Assembly: GCA_030549335.1 (NCBI GenBank)
Contig: CM060192.1
Location: 20,092,157 to 20,156,156 of the forward strand
Length of the DNA stretch: 64,000 nt
From: Pontederia crassipes
Lineage: Eukaryota; Streptophyta; Magnoliopsida; Commelinales; Pontederiaceae
Reading direction: 5' to 3'
The notes under the pieces are model-generated. The model was given only the letters and a program-made list of their open reading frames with translations, searched no databases and had not been told where the DNA came from. Below, piece after piece: positions 36,683 to 49,700 of the stretch. A program made the position numbers and the translations under genes. Within the stretch, counting starts at the first letter, position 1. Every line of letters starts with the position of its first letter.

Positions 36683-39600
36683 ATGGCGGAGCATGGAAGA
36701 GGAGGAGCTCCGGCGTCGGGGAGCCTCTTCCCCGGCGGCAGCGCCGGAGGCGGAGGGGCACCGGACGGGGGCGCGGCGACGCTGGCGTCCAACTTTTTCG
36801 CCGAGGACTCTGAATTGTCCTTCTCCCAGCTCCTCGCCGGAGCTCTGGGATCCCACTTGGCTCCGGCGCCGGCGTTCAGGAGGCCGCTGGCCGAGGATCC
36901 GGTTGCTCCGGCAAGGAGGGGACCAGGGACAGGGCCTGGAAATGAGATGTCTTTGATCTCGAGTCAGGGTCGGCCGACCACCCTGATGGTGCCGCAGCCG
37001 GCGGTTATCACTCTGCCCACCGGGATCAGCCCTTCGAGCTTGTTCCAATCTCCGGCAGTGCTGTTTCCGTCCAATATGGTGCGTACCTGTAAAAAAAAGA
37101 TTCGTTCTTTTGTTGGATTGTGGTTGTTGTATTGTTCAAAAGTGATTGGTACTGGTCAATTCTTTGTTCCTTCTGGAGAATCACTGCAGAAGATTACAGT
37201 TCCAGAAACGTTAGGGACTTTACTTGTGTTTTATTGGATCTTCTGCTAGGAAACATTCTTCGGACATGGCTTTTGTGACTTTGACTTTTTTAAAACAAGA
37301 CGGTAGGAATGTTGTGGGGCAACAACTGATATCCACCTTAACTTGTTCCCGTAGATGGTAAGTTGTAAACGAGGATAGAGAAAGAAATACGTAAAAGGTA
37401 GGGTTTTGTTTAAGAACACCGAGTTTATTTTTTTATATGTTTCCGGAACATATTTGGATCCAGGTAGTATATAGCTTTAAATATTAATGATAGAGAGGGA
37501 ATCCTCTTTTTCTGATTTCATCCATGAGTAGACTTTCTGACTTTTCTGGATCCTTGAGACGTAGATGATCAGAACAACATTCAAGAGTTTGAGAGTAAAA
37601 TGTATGATTTTGCACCTGATTTTGGATGGCTGAAGCATAGGACAACTGGAAATTGGAGAAAAACATGAGTGTAGTAGATAGTCAACAATTCCTTCACAGG
37701 TGTATAAGTAACAATTGAGTGACTTGATTCAAATGTGGAATAATGCAAATGACGGCGTCTTAAAGGTTGGGGATCATGCCAAATATGTGGCGTTGAAGTA
37801 ATCGAATGGCCAAGCATTCATAAGCGTGCCTTTGTGGAGTTTACTTAGTGAATCTGAGAGACGTACTTTGACATGTAATAGCTGAATTCTTAACAGTCTT
37901 TGCTGAAAAGTTCATAGGTTCAGTAAGGGCAATGAATGTTATTTTCCATTACGTTTTAACAAGTTCTTTTTCTGCAGTAATATTTTTTTATGGTCGTAAA
38001 AGGTCAATGTTTCACAAATCACGTATAAAGATACAAACTAATCAATAGATTTTCAAAGGATTAAAAAATATATGTGTGTGTAATGTATTGAACTATGTGA
38101 CTCATCATGGAAGCTTACATGGAAATTATGATTCATATAATCAACTCTGAATAATTGGAAGTAATGGATTGTTGCACCGTTTGATGTCTTTGGTCCATGA
38201 CTTTGCAGGGAGAGTACAGAATGCCTCAGCAACAATCCCGAGTACAAGACAGAGGGCACGCAGCACTATCCCATTCTCATCCAACTCTTTTTGCAGAACA
38301 TTCATCTTCTATGTCAGCAGCAACTGCTCCCTTGAGGCAGCCGACCGCATCACCTTCTTTTTCCATCTCTTCTATGCACCACATGCCTTTCCTCTCATCA
38401 GATGCAAGCATCTCCACTTTCCACGCCTCACATGGTTCCCATTCTGACAAGAGATCCTACCCTGCTGCTCCCATTGTTGACAAGCCTGTAGAAGATGGCT
38501 ACAATTGGCGCAAGTACGGACAAAAGCAGGTGAAAGGTGGTGAATATCCGAGAAGTTACTACAAATGCACGCATCCCAAATGCCCGGTTAAGAAGAAGGT
38601 TGAGCGTTCTCTTGATGGTCAAGTAACTGAGATAATCTACAAGGGGCAACACAATCATCAGCCACCCCCACAGGCTAAGCGTGCCAAGGATAGTGGCATA
38701 TTGGCAAGCGGGTCTAGTGGTTTTGATGGAGAGATTGACCGTGAATCCAATTGCCGCGCATCTGAACAGAACTCAGATTCGAGTGAAGATGAGGAAGTTG
38801 GCGAAATTGTGGCCGGCGATGATGACAAAAACGAGAATGAATCAGAACCGAAGAGAAGGTGACAGAATTCTCTACCATGGACTCATTGATATATGTGTTT
38901 GCTCCACTCAGTCTCACAATTCATGTTAAATTTTGATAGGAACGTAGATGCCAGAATCCTGGAATCTGCATCTCACAGGATGGTGACGGAGCCAAAAGTG
39001 ATCCTGCAAACAACAAGTGAAGTGGATCTCCTGGATGATGGCTATAAATGGCGCAAATATGGACAAAAGGTTGTCAAAGGAAATCCTCACCCCAGGTCAG
39101 GCATCCGTTCTTTTCATATGATATCTTTCCCTCTACTGAATGCCACAACCCCACCTAGTGGGATAAGGCTTTGTTTGTTGTTGTTGTTGTACTGAATGCC
39201 ACAGTGCTATTAGAAAAGAATGACATAGTATCCATATCTCCTTTCCTGTCTGTTGGGAGATTTAAATCAATCAGCACACCATGACTCACTAAATGATCCT
39301 TGCTGGAATCTTTTATTCTTCAATCTTCGATGGTATGAAATTCCCTTAGTCTTTATCTTTACATTTTTTCAGTTGATCATTTATAAAAAGATTCATGTTC
39401 CATACTGATCTAATATCTCTTGCAACCTTCCCAGAAAAAAAAAATGATCAACTAAAACATTGCATTTGCCTGTCATTTGTATTTTCGTTCTTATGATTCT
39501 CTAATAATTCGGTGTCATGTGCTACTGGGAAAGGCCAATTAAATAGTCAAATGCCAACTGATACTTTGACTTAAAATTCAGAAGCTACTACAAATGTACT

Positions 39601-39870
39601 AATATGGGATGCAATGTCCGGAAGCATGTTGAGAGGGCTTCAGAAGATCCCAAAGCTGTAATAACAACATATGAGGGGAAACATAACCATGAAGTTCCTG
39701 CAACAAGGAACAGCAGCCAGAGCACGGCGAATAGTACTGCTGCTGTTAATTTGATACGACCGAATGTGCCAAATCCAAGTTCCAATACTGAATCTTCACT
39801 CGACAGAAGGGAGTTGAGATATAGCGCTCAAGGGCCACTTGTAGGACGGCCACCAAAAGAGGAATCTTGA
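36683..39870 (+). CDS. WRKY: Group I WRKY transcription factor, WRKY3/4-like, 4 exons, 496 aa
   Basis: WRKY factors are nuclear and bind W boxes; WRKY3/4-type members act in defence and senescence. Exons are 36683-37078, 38209-38858, 38940-39095 and 39582-39870, closing to 1491 nt. The N-terminus is Gly/Ala-rich and carries [14 protein letters not shown] (about residue 44), the SFSQLLAGA motif of Arabidopsis WRKY3/4. There are two WRKY domains. Domain 1 has W232 in [15 protein letters not shown] with CTHPKC and HNH. Domain 2 has W386 in [20 protein letters not shown] with CTNMGC and HNH. Both zinc fingers keep the C2H2 pattern. Intron 3 cuts domain 2 after NPHPR, the conserved R-type WRKY intron. 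EPKRR between the domains and the [19 protein letters not shown] lead-in are also typical. Exon 1 is GC-rich, unlike the intergenic DNA. No defect is seen. Two W boxes lie upstream and a SINE stub lies in intron 3. Confidence 0.96.
39134..39203 (+). mobile_element. 5'-truncated Au-like SINE stub in WRKY intron 3
   Basis: The 42-bp body (39148-39189) contains AGTGGGATAAGGCTTTG followed by (TTG)n, the 3' end of Au-type plant SINEs. The same 14 bases, TACTGAATGCCACA, stand directly on both sides (39134-39147 and 39190-39203). This is a target-site duplication from an extremely truncated insertion. It begins about 50 bp after the intron donor. Confidence 0.88.
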
Positions 39871-40737
39871 TGACTTTGTGATCTTTCATATGGTGAGACA
39901 AGAGTATACTGATAGCCTAGGGAAGTGACTGACATGAAGTGGATTGCTGCAGTAATGGCACGCAATGGGAGCCTTTGTTCATCTTATCATGTCTGTTTGC
40001 ACTTAAAATTTCCACGAAATGGCTTCTGATCAGAATGGGTAAAAGAGGGAGAGGAGAAGTCTTCAACAAAATCGTAGATGAGTTAGAAAAAATGAGACCT
40101 TGATGACCTATGATATATACCTCTTCTGCTGTTGTGTTAACATACTATACCTGTTGCATTCTTTCCAGCATTACTTGGTATGTTTTTTTTTTCTTTTTAC
40201 CATTCTTTGGATTTTTGTGGTCAGGATGCTGACAACTGTATTTATGCAGCTTGTATAAAATAGAACAACAATTTTCAATTACATGTTCATTTCCTCACTT
40301 GTTTTGGGAGTACAATGGGAGATGCATTCTTCTGAAAAACAAAAAGAAATCCAAGTCAAACAATCAAAATTTCTTTCTGTGATTATAAAATGAGAATTCA
40401 TATTTCCAATCTGTAAAATGCCGTCTGAATCCATGTATTTACATAAAGATAAAGTACGCACACAGACACACAGATCAACCTGCATTGCGAGGATCTTTCT
40501 TTTCTGATTTATATTAGCTTCAGATTTCTGCCCCTTCTGTGTCCATACGCTACTGTGTGGATTATGAGTTAAGAAAACGTTCAAAGCCCTTGTGTTAGAA
40601 GAATAATGTCGATGAAGGTAATTATTTGTTATTTTTACCTCATTCCAGATGTAACTGATTAGATGGTGGTCAACTGGTCATTGTGAGGAATCATAACTCA
40701 GACTTTTGGACCAGAGAAGCAGAGTAGGAAGAACTGT
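39871..40737. other. 3' flank of the WRKY gene
   Basis: This is the probable WRKY 3' UTR plus spacer before the LINE. Short ORFs here have no recognisable motif. Confidence 0.5.
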
Positions 40738-40849
40738 CGTAGAAGAATATGTTTTTGTTTTTTTAATAAAAGTTAACTTTGTATTAATTAGGTGCTCCAA
40801 AAGAGCTCGAGTACAAAAAAAAGAGCTAGGCCGAAGGAGGCTTGTCCTG

Positions 40850-43050
40850 TCAAAAATTATTACTAAGTTGTTGTCGACCCAACTTAGCTAGATGATCGGT
40901 CGCACGATTATCGCTACCGAAACAGTGGGAGACAACAACGGGATGAATATCCGCAAGAAGACACCATATGTCAGCAAGGATGCCTCGGAGCCGCCACGGA
41001 CAGCCTTGCACCTGATTAACGGTGTGCACCAGAAGTTCTGAATCCGAGTAGATGCATATATTAGAGAGACCCACAAAACAGCAAACCTGGATGCCAACGA
41101 GTAGGGTGCGAGCTTCCATCTCAAGGACCGAGCTAGCCTCAGCAAAAGATGATCCTGCAAAAAGAAAAGAAGTGTCGTGAGATTGCGCCAGAAATCCAAT
41201 ACCCCCGACTCCAGACGAGAATGAGCCATCCAATTGATGTATCTCACTGGGAAGTTCATGCGATTTAGGATAGTGCGAAGGGCATCCCAGCACACTCGAT
41301 CGAAGGCTTTTTCAAGGTCTGTTTTGAGTAGCATATACTTATGACGTTCAGAGTTCAGAGAGTGGGTGAGCTCTTGGGTTATTAAGATATTGTCGTGAAT
41401 TGAGCGCCCAGGAATGAAGGCAGATTGGTTCAGGTCAATGAGAGCGTTTAAGGCTGGCCGAAGACGATTGGCGAGTATCTTTGATAAGAGCCGATAGAGG
41501 ACATTGCACAAGGATATGGGGCGGAAATCCCTCACCCGCCGAGGATGGGCAGACTTAGGGATGAAGATTATAGCAATTTTAGTCCAATCATTTGGTAAGG
41601 AGTTAGAGTTGAGGTCATTTTGGATTTAGTTAACAATGTAATTTCTAACAATATCCCAATAAGTTTTGTAAAAGTCGGTGGTGAATCCATATGGTCCTGG
41701 AGCCTTACCAGGGGGCATGCTCCAGAGCGCAGATGTGATCTCGGTGTGAATAACAGGAGCAACAAAAGACTGGTGCCAGCAGTCACCTAAGGAGAGGAGG
41801 GTAGGCCATCAATCATGAGAGATGTCGATCTGGGGAGAAGGTTTCCATAATTCGCGATAATGTTCGATAAATGCGTTCTGGATGAGACCAGGGTTTGTGA
41901 TTAATTTATTATCTTCACTTATGATTGAGGAAATGGTGTTTTGGCTATGCCTAATGATAGTAAATAAATGGAAGAATCTGGTGTTGCGATCTCCATTGCG
42001 GAGCCAGCTGGTGCGAGACTTCATCCATCATTTGAGACTAAATTGCCTGAGGTAAACTGCATGGCGATGATAAGCTGAGCGAAGAGTATCAAGCTCGTGA
42101 GGAGCGAGGCCCCGCTGGGCGTCAAGGATTTCAAGGCGGGAAATTTCCTGAAGGGCGTTCTCAACATGGATTTCTAAGCGATCAAGAGATTCACGATTCC
42201 ATTTAAGAGTGTCATTTTTAATGAGGTTTAGGGCTTTGGATATAGCATGGTGCCGGTCGCCGAAGGGTCAGTGCCTTTCAACAATCGCACGAGATTCGGG
42301 GTGAGAAAGCTAGAATTGTTCGTACTTAAATGTTTTAGTCCTAGGTTTGGGATGAGTTTGAAGGAGGAGAGGGGCGTGATCCGAGACACAATGGGTAAGA
42401 GTAGTTAGGGTGATACTGGGGTATTGGGATAGCCACAGATGGTTTGGGAGAGCACGGTCAATACGACAAAAGATCCGAGCCATGCCGGCACGATTATTAC
42501 ACCATGTGTAATGAGTGTCAATGGGGTTAAGGTCAATTAAAGCTTGGGAGTTTATGAGGTTGTGTAATGCGTTTATAGAGCGAGAGGTTGTGAAGGGTTT
42601 ACCTCCGAATTTATCATTCGGAGAAGTTAAGGTATTAAGATCACCAATTAGAAGCTAGGGTAGAGAGGTAGTATCTAGGTTACAGAGTTCATTCCAGAGC
42701 TACGTTCTAACAGAAGCAATAGTACTAGCATAAACCGCCGAAAGCAGGAAATTAAAACCCTTAAAGAAAATAGCAGCATGAATAATTTGAGGAGTAGAGT
42801 GGAGCAAGGTAACCTGAGTTTCCTGACCCCGCCATTCCAAGAAGATGCCGCCGGAGGCGCCAACGGCCTCTTGATAGATTCCGTTTCAGTCGGGACCGAA
42901 TCGCTTGATCACCTATTTTAATTTTACAGAATCCGCATGTGTTTCTATTAAAATTACAAAGTCAAGTCTATGGTGTCAAATAAGATAACTCGTCATATCT
43001 CTAACTTTTGCCTAGTAAGCACCGTGACAGTTCCAGGCGAGGACTCTCAT
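40850..43050 (-). pseudogene. LINE ORF2: endonuclease, partial RT, RNase H
   Basis: The start ATG at 43050 opens MRVLAWNCHGA, the usual EN beginning. IETHA follows, then LLIGDLNTLTSPNDKFGG (about 42650), IDLNPIDTHYTWCNN (about 42520) and CVSDHAPLLL (about 42380), all endonuclease motifs. RT starts with RDFRPISLCNVLYRLLSKIL (from 41530) and includes ANRLRP, NQSAFIPGRSIHDN and KTDLEKAFDRV. It breaks off at NFPVRYIN. Directly afterwards an RVT_3-type RNase H begins (LDGSFSSGVGGIGFL, about 41230) with EMEARTLLVGIQ and IYSDSELLVHTVNQ, ending at 40850. The YADD catalytic box and thumb are missing. Several stops and shifts occur in the EN part. Confidence 0.88.
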
Positions 43051-43176
43051 GGGGTCACCGCAGAGGGGGGGTGGGAAGATGCGGCTTCACCTGCACAGAA
43101 GAAGAGGTTGGTGAGGCCAGGGAAGAGCGAGAAGTTGATGACTTACCTTTTGGCTTTGAAGAGCAACGCCGTGGTC

Positions 43177-44890
43177 TCAGAGCAGGGAGAGGGGCTGCGG
43201 CTTGAGAATGCGAGCCTTCTTCTTCTCCACGCGTGGTGGGGGAAGCAACATAGGGTTCTCAAGCTCGTCCTCCGAGAGGTCAAGGGTAGGCTCCAGACCG
43301 TTCGGGGGAGAGCTAAGCCGCCTGGAGACAAGAGAAACAAAGTTAGCATGATTGAGAACTTCATTAACACTAGCGGCCTCGAAGGAAGGGGGTATGGCCG
43401 GAGGAGCAAGAGGAGGTGATCCGTCGGGTGGAAGCAGAGAGGAGGAGGTAGATAGCCGATGAGAGGGGGAGATGTGGGTAGGCGAGAGAGGAAGAGTGAT
43501 TTTGCTTTGTGGAGGGAGAGACGTCGTAGGTGTATGGCTGGGATATGAGATCACACACGACTTGAGATCAGGTCCCGCCACGTGTGATGGTGGGGGGCAT
43601 CCGAGGAAAGGTCATGACCGTTGAAATTCGAGGATCTGATCGGTGACGTGGCAGAAGGAAGCACAAGTGTGTTTGCACGCGGAGAGGTGGTGACGTTGGC
43701 CGATGAGCCGTGGATCTCTGACGTGGATGGCAAGCCATGGATCGCAGACGCATGCGACGAGCCACGGATCGCTGACGTGGATACCTGCAAGGGAGAGACA
43801 CAGATTGATGATGTGTCAGGTGATCGTTGAGCGCACGCCCGCAGGGGGGAGGCCAAGGCACCGAAAGGCGAGGGCACGGCCGCCGGCGACGGTTCCGCAT
43901 TCAGCGCAGGGCAATTCAAATCTAAGGGAGATTCCTGGTTCTAAGCCACCATCCACGATTCCGGATGATGAACCACCAAGCTAGGCTGCCGGCGAGGGCA
44001 AACCACACGAAGCCACGGGCCATAGAGCATTACATCTCTGACATCCGCGGCAACACTGCAACCCTCAAAACGGTGTCCCACCAAGTCATAGCGGAAACAG
44101 AAGGTAGGGACATTCTCATATAAGACCCGCTGGAGGTAGCGGTCGCCATTTGGGAGGCTGACCCAAGTCGCATGCTTCAACGGCTTGGAGAGGTCCAGTT
44201 CGACGCAGACCCGGACGGAGGCTCCAGGACCACATGCATCAACATGGAGGACAAGTCCGAACGCGGCCGCAACACGCCGGACCAGCTGAGGCATGTGGAG
44301 CTCCAGCGGAAGGCCAGAAAGTTTAATCCAGGTGGGAGAGGCGAGTACATCATTATCGTCCGGACGAAAGAAGGGGGGCCACCTGAGCAACAGTGAGGAG
44401 GCTCTCATCGAACTCCCAAGGCCTGCCGATCACTGCAAACGATCATTGTGATTAGCAAAGGAAAATAGCAAGTAAGAATTACCAATCTCAGTAATGGACC
44501 ATGGCTCCGTGGTCGGCCAAATGCTAGGGATCGCCTGACGAAGAGAAGCTAGATTTCCCACAAAACGATCCAGGAGGCAGAGCTGCAGAGCGGAGGACTG
44601 CTCCTCCATCTCACACGCCGGAATTGACACTTCATCGGTGGTGACCTCCCGCAAACCCCTGAGTTGGCGTTGTGAGAGGTCACAGGAGCCGCCGGCCTAT
44701 GTCCCCGGACGGTAGCAGCCCACGAGCGCGAAGGGGGGATCGTGGGAGTTGGGAGGATGGGAGGAAGAGCTGAGCGGTCGTGAGAAACCGAGGAGGAAAA
44801 GAGCGGATTAGCAAGGAGGGGAGTGGATCGCGGAAGGGGGGGAAGGGTCTGCAGGGGGAATCAAAGACATGATCGAGATCTGTCCCCGGC
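43177..44890 (-). pseudogene. LINE ORF1 (DUF4283 plus zinc knuckle), frameshifted
   Basis: The N-terminal part is Pro/Ser-rich. A DUF4283-type region (44654-44430) contains CLLDRFVGNLASLRQAIPS and GNSYLLFSFAN. After a frame change it continues at 44408 with PFFRPDDNDVLASPTWIKLS and GLPLELHMPQL. A zf-CCHC_4 knuckle follows at about 44100 (CFRYDLVGHRFEGC; the second Cys of the motif is lost to Tyr). The C-terminal part (43581-43177) is Pro-rich and contains LDLSEDELENPM. At least two frame changes break it. It precedes ORF2 in the normal order. Confidence 0.82.
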
Positions 44891-45135
44891 AAGAGATGCC
44901 GGGGACAGTTTCGAACAGCGACTACAGCAAAGCGGTGACGTTTAGGCCATTATGAGAAAGAGGGAAAGAGAGGTGTGAGAGTTAAGGGAGCAGCCGAAGA
45001 AGAAAGTGCCGCCGACACAAATCCTAGCAGAGCCTTTCACTCTAAAATTTGAGAGAGAGAGAGAGAGAGCCCAATGTGCCAAGATGGTATGGACGGCTCC
45101 TTAACGATGGGTTGTGATGAGGTGGAAAGAATATG

Positions 45136-46243
45136 CATCCGAACTTCGCATCCCGTCTACGGTCTACAAAAGAGAAAAAAAGGAACAAACAAAAATGATT
45201 CACATGCATTACCAGAAGTCCCACGGTTTGAAGACGTGTCTCGTGATGAACTTGACATTACAAAACATATCTCTCTCTCTCACTCTCTCTCTGCGCCTGT
45301 TTGTTTTACCCTTTACTAACGAGATCATTCTAAGCAACGCAGGTCCACAGGTGCATAGAATTATCTTGAGCACAGCATAATCCAAGTTCAAGTAGTACCA
45401 GGTGTCTGTGTATGTTAGTTCAAACGAGTCAATCACAGTCACCAAGTTAGAACAGCAGACAGCCACAATTACACAACTCCAACCTCCCCCATAATGTATT
45501 TTAATCAAACTTCCTACAATCTCTGGCAGCTGCGACGTGGACGCTGGCCAGAGGTGGGACCAAATCAGCCATATCTAATCATGTCCCACAGGCTCCCTCC
45601 TACATATTTTGGCCCATAGTCGGTAAGATTTGACACTTGTCGAGCCCTCTTCTTTTGTTCTCGAATGACTACTAATCTTATTTTCCTTTGATCACCATCC
45701 AACAATCCATGACCCTGTCGTTCTGTGGAGGTTTTTGGGGCCTCCAAGTTGTCCACAGAGCCACTAAATCTGATTTCTGCAGCCAAACCGATGTCGTATC
45801 AACGTTTCCCGCGCTAATCTCGGCAGCACCGATCGTAACCTCCTGTCATCCAACGAGGAGAGGAGGGGTTGGAAAAAGAGAAACCAAAGGAAAACAATAT
45901 ACAGAGCAGAAGACGATTTTTTGTTCGCTATTTTTATTTTTGCAGTTAACCTGTAGCTCAGAAGTGTGACAGGCGATCACAGGGGAAGGACCCCTTCATC
46001 ACAAGGCCCTTGATAGCAGGAAATAAGCAGCAAAGGTCCTATCTTTCTATCTTTAGGAGGGCGTCTTGGCTCTCCTTGTCACCCTTTACCCTTCCTTTCC
46101 TCCCTTTCCTTGGCCTTTACACCCCCATTTTCTTCATCTTGGCCTGGTTTCGAGGCGATTCCCCCCTTTCCTCCTCGCCGGAGCCTTAAAGGTTCCACCT
46201 TTATTCCCTCCGGCGATGCCCTGCGGCGAGCAGTAGGCTGGTG
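45136..46243. other. Upstream region and probable 5' UTR of the kinase gene
   Basis: The last 300 bp are pyrimidine-rich and probably form the promoter and leader of the kinase gene. A short CT run lies near 45270-45292. ORFs here have no recognisable domain. Confidence 0.45.
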
Positions 46244-46747
46244 ATGGGTTGCGTCGCCTCGAAGACGGGAGAACCCGTCACGCCTGCCGCCGACTCCAGG
46301 GGGGTCTCCGGGGACCTAGGGGTGTCAGGGGAGATCTTGTCGACATCATCGTCTTCGCTGTGGAGCCGTCAACAGCTTTTGAGTCATGAATTCACCGAGC
46401 GCAACGATTCGGGGGAGTCCGGCAAACAGAGCTCGGCTGGCACGGTCTCCACCTCCGTGAGCTTTCGGCTGACGAATTTGCACCGTTACGTCGAAGGGGA
46501 GCAGGCCGCCGCCGGATGGCCGGCTTGGCTCACCGCCGTCGCTGGCGAAGCCATTCAAGGGTGGGTGCCCCTTAAAGCTGACTCCTTTGAGAAATTAGAG
46601 AAGGTAATCCAAAGATTAATGTAGTGCATCTTTAATCTCTCCGATCATTCATTGCAACAATTGACAAAAACAAAATCAATTCTGAGTACTTAAAACAGAA
46701 AAAAAATGCTGAATCAAATAAGATAACAAGCTAAGAAGATGATTAAT

Positions 46748-46788
<41 letters not shown>

Positions 46789-49700
46789 TACATATCTGGT
46801 TTCTTGGTCTCACAAAATCTGAGCTGTTTATGCAGATTGGCCAGGGCACATATAGCACTGTATTCAGGGCAAGAGAGATCGATACGGGAAAGATTGTGGC
46901 CCTGAAGAAGGTGCGCTTTGACACTTTTGAGCCAGAAAGTGTTAGATTTATGGCAAGAGAGATACAGATCCTTCGCAGGCTTGACCATCCAAACGTCATC
47001 AAGCTCGAGGGATTGATTACTTCTCGTTTGTCGTGCAGCCTATTTCTTGTTTTCGAATATATGGAGCATGATCTTGCAGGATTGTCATCAAACCCCGATA
47101 TTAAATTCAGCGAATCTCAGGTTTGATCATGTTTCCCATAACCAACTACTGTAAGGAAATTAAAACCTGGTGACTTCGATCGCCATATCTTATATATGAA
47201 GGTGAAGTGTTGTCATATGCACAAGCTCACTCTTTTTACATGTTGCAGATCAAGTGTTATATGCACCAAATACTCTCCGGCTTGGAACACTGCCATTCAC
47301 GTGGTGTTATGCATCGGGACATCAAATGTGCAAACCTTCTAGTTAACAATGAGGGGATCGTAAAGATGGCCGACTTTGGTCTCGCACACTTTTTAGCTCC
47401 TGAGGCCAAACAGCCACTAACAAGTCGTGTCGTGACGTTATGGTATCGCCCGCCCGAACTTCTGCTAGGCTCAACAGACTATGATGCATCAGTAGATTTG
47501 TGGAGTGTTGGTTGTGTTTTTGGTGAAATGTTTCTTGGGAAGCCAGTCTTACAAGGAAGAACGGAGGTACTCTGCTGTCGTTCTTATATAAATAACACGC
47601 CATATCCGATTTGTAAAATGCTATTAAACACAAAAATGATCCTGATAGTTCCTATAGTTCTTCATAGATCTTTTATACATTTTGTTTCTTTTGCTAAATT
47701 GCAATATCTTATCTCAGGTAGAACAAATGCATAAGATCTTCAAACTTTGTGGTTCTCCGCCTGATGAATATTGGACAAAATCCAGATTGCCACATTCAAC
47801 AGTTTTCAAGCCCCATCAACCTTATGATAGTTGCCTTGAAGAGACATTTCAATTTTTGCCAGAAAGTGCGTTTGTGTTACTAGAATCTCTTCTATCTATC
47901 GAACCATATAAACGTGGGAGAGCTTCCACACTTCTCATTTCTGAGGTAAAATACGATAAGTCCGATTGTAATCATTCATTTTGTTTATGAGGTTGTTGGA
48001 GTTCTGATATTTGTGATCCACCCTGGTTTCCTGATAGTGAAGTCTTCAAGAAGTTGATCACCCACTTTGTGAAATCAAACTGTTTTTTCTTATTTGTATA
48101 AGATTGCTGTTGGGATAAGGCTTTGTTGTTTTTGTTGTTATTGTTGTTGTATAAGATTGCATGTCTGCTTGAAAGATGATCTGATGTTTTATATCATCAT
48201 TTCTCAGTATTTCAGGACAAAGCCATACGCATGTGAACCATCGAGCTTGCCAAAATATCCACCTAACAAGGAGATTGATGCAAAATTCCGTGAGGAGACC
48301 CGCAGGTAAGGAATATTATGCACATTGGCATTTATACAGTAAGATGTATTTTTAAACTACGGTTAGTACATTTCAAAAAGATTTGAAATTTATGCTTGTT
48401 GCGGATGGTAAGCTAGCAATCTGCAATAAAAATATCAGAATGGGAAGTCAGTTTCATTGTTCAGTTTTATAAGACAAATGGGTAAGAGGTCTCAACTAGC
48501 TACTACATCCATCTAAACTTTTATCAAAGAGTACATACTTCGTACAGGAAAAGAAAGGGTACAGGCATAAAGTATTGAAATTTCTGTTCAGTACATAAGA
48601 CATCTTTCCTGCCATCCATTTTGACTACGTCTCTTCATTTCTGCTTAGCTAAATTGAAGGTGAAAAAGTTGTCTAATATCCCATCTTTCCATGTTCAATC
48701 GGTATTGATCCAACAAGTACCCGATCTTGCAATTGCCCGTGGGCGCAAATGCTAGAACTAGGCATCAAATTCATATTTGTGATGTTTGAGATAATGCTAC
48801 AAATGTTCCTCAGTCTCACTTTGATCTTATTTCAGAAAGTGCTTAAGTGGTCGACAGCCCAGTGTCGACGGAACTAGAAGACTGTCTCGACAAAGTAAAA
48901 GTTCACAGGGGCCAAATGGTCTGAAAAAGCCAACATCTAATCAAGAGGTTCTTTTTCCTTTTTCACCAAGCAAACAAAAAAGATTTAGAAATTAATTGCT
49001 TCATTTTTTTTGGCTGTCTTTGCTTATCATCATTAAAGAACAAAATCATTCTAATAGGGATCACGGAATGCTCATAGAACAACTAGTACTGCTCCAAAAT
49101 GGGATGCTCAAGAAGCTAATGGTGACCGCCGATTATTTGTCGGTACGCGACCACTGTATATTATTAGTCGAGCTAATGATGATAGATATACAAAGAAGAC
49201 CTCTCAGAAGTGAGTTTCTCCCTCAGGTCCTATACATGTAGCTCCTTCTGGTAGCTTTTCATGGGCAAAGAACCTAAAAGACAACCAGCAACAAATCAAA
49301 TCTCATGATAGAACCAGAAGTAGACAAAACCTGGCTAGTGGAGTAGATACTTCTAACAGTTCACAAGTTAAACCTACATTGAACCAGAAGAGACAAGAAG
49401 ATGGACCTACTAACCGTATACCCCCTATCAATAATAAGGGTCACAAGCCTAATGAATCTCTCAATCATGCAAGACTGAAGCAGTGGCCATATCCGGAAGT
49501 TCCAGGTTCATTGCGTCATCACAGATTGTTGAAAGAACTTGACACAAACGACGTAAACATAATGCGATCAACGGAAAGGAACATGGTAATAATGCAGCTG
49601 AATTCCATCTTTCATTTTTACTTTCACTATTTTGCTTGCGGTAATATTCAAACAATCTCAGGCTCATCAATCTCAAGAAGCACAAATAGAATTCTCAGGG

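Larger units (their letters stand above)
40738..45135 (-). mobile_element. L1-type LINE, internally deleted, ORF1 and ORF2 broken
   Basis: A non-LTR retrotransposon reads from about 45.1 kb down to 40.75 kb. ORF1 lies at about 44880-43200 and ORF2 at 43050-40850. On the minus strand the 3' end is A-rich (AAAAAAACAAAAAC at about 40751-40766). A possible target duplication is GTAGAAGAATATG at the left edge (40739-40751) and GTGGAAAGAATATG at the right (45122-45135); it matches with one gap and one change, so the outer borders are tentative. ORF2 is only about 2.2 kb, against roughly 4 kb in intact L1 elements. The reason is a deletion between RT and RNase H near 41235. Confidence 0.85.

Noticed and set aside
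49211..49213. Selenocysteine at the TGA of the kinase gene
   Set aside because: Land plants lack the selenocysteine machinery, and no SECIS-like context is expected.
49209..49225. A 17-nt intron removing the TGA in the kinase gene (GTGAGT...CTCAG)
   Set aside because: Far too short for the plant spliceosome, and removing it would shift the frame away from the conserved tail.
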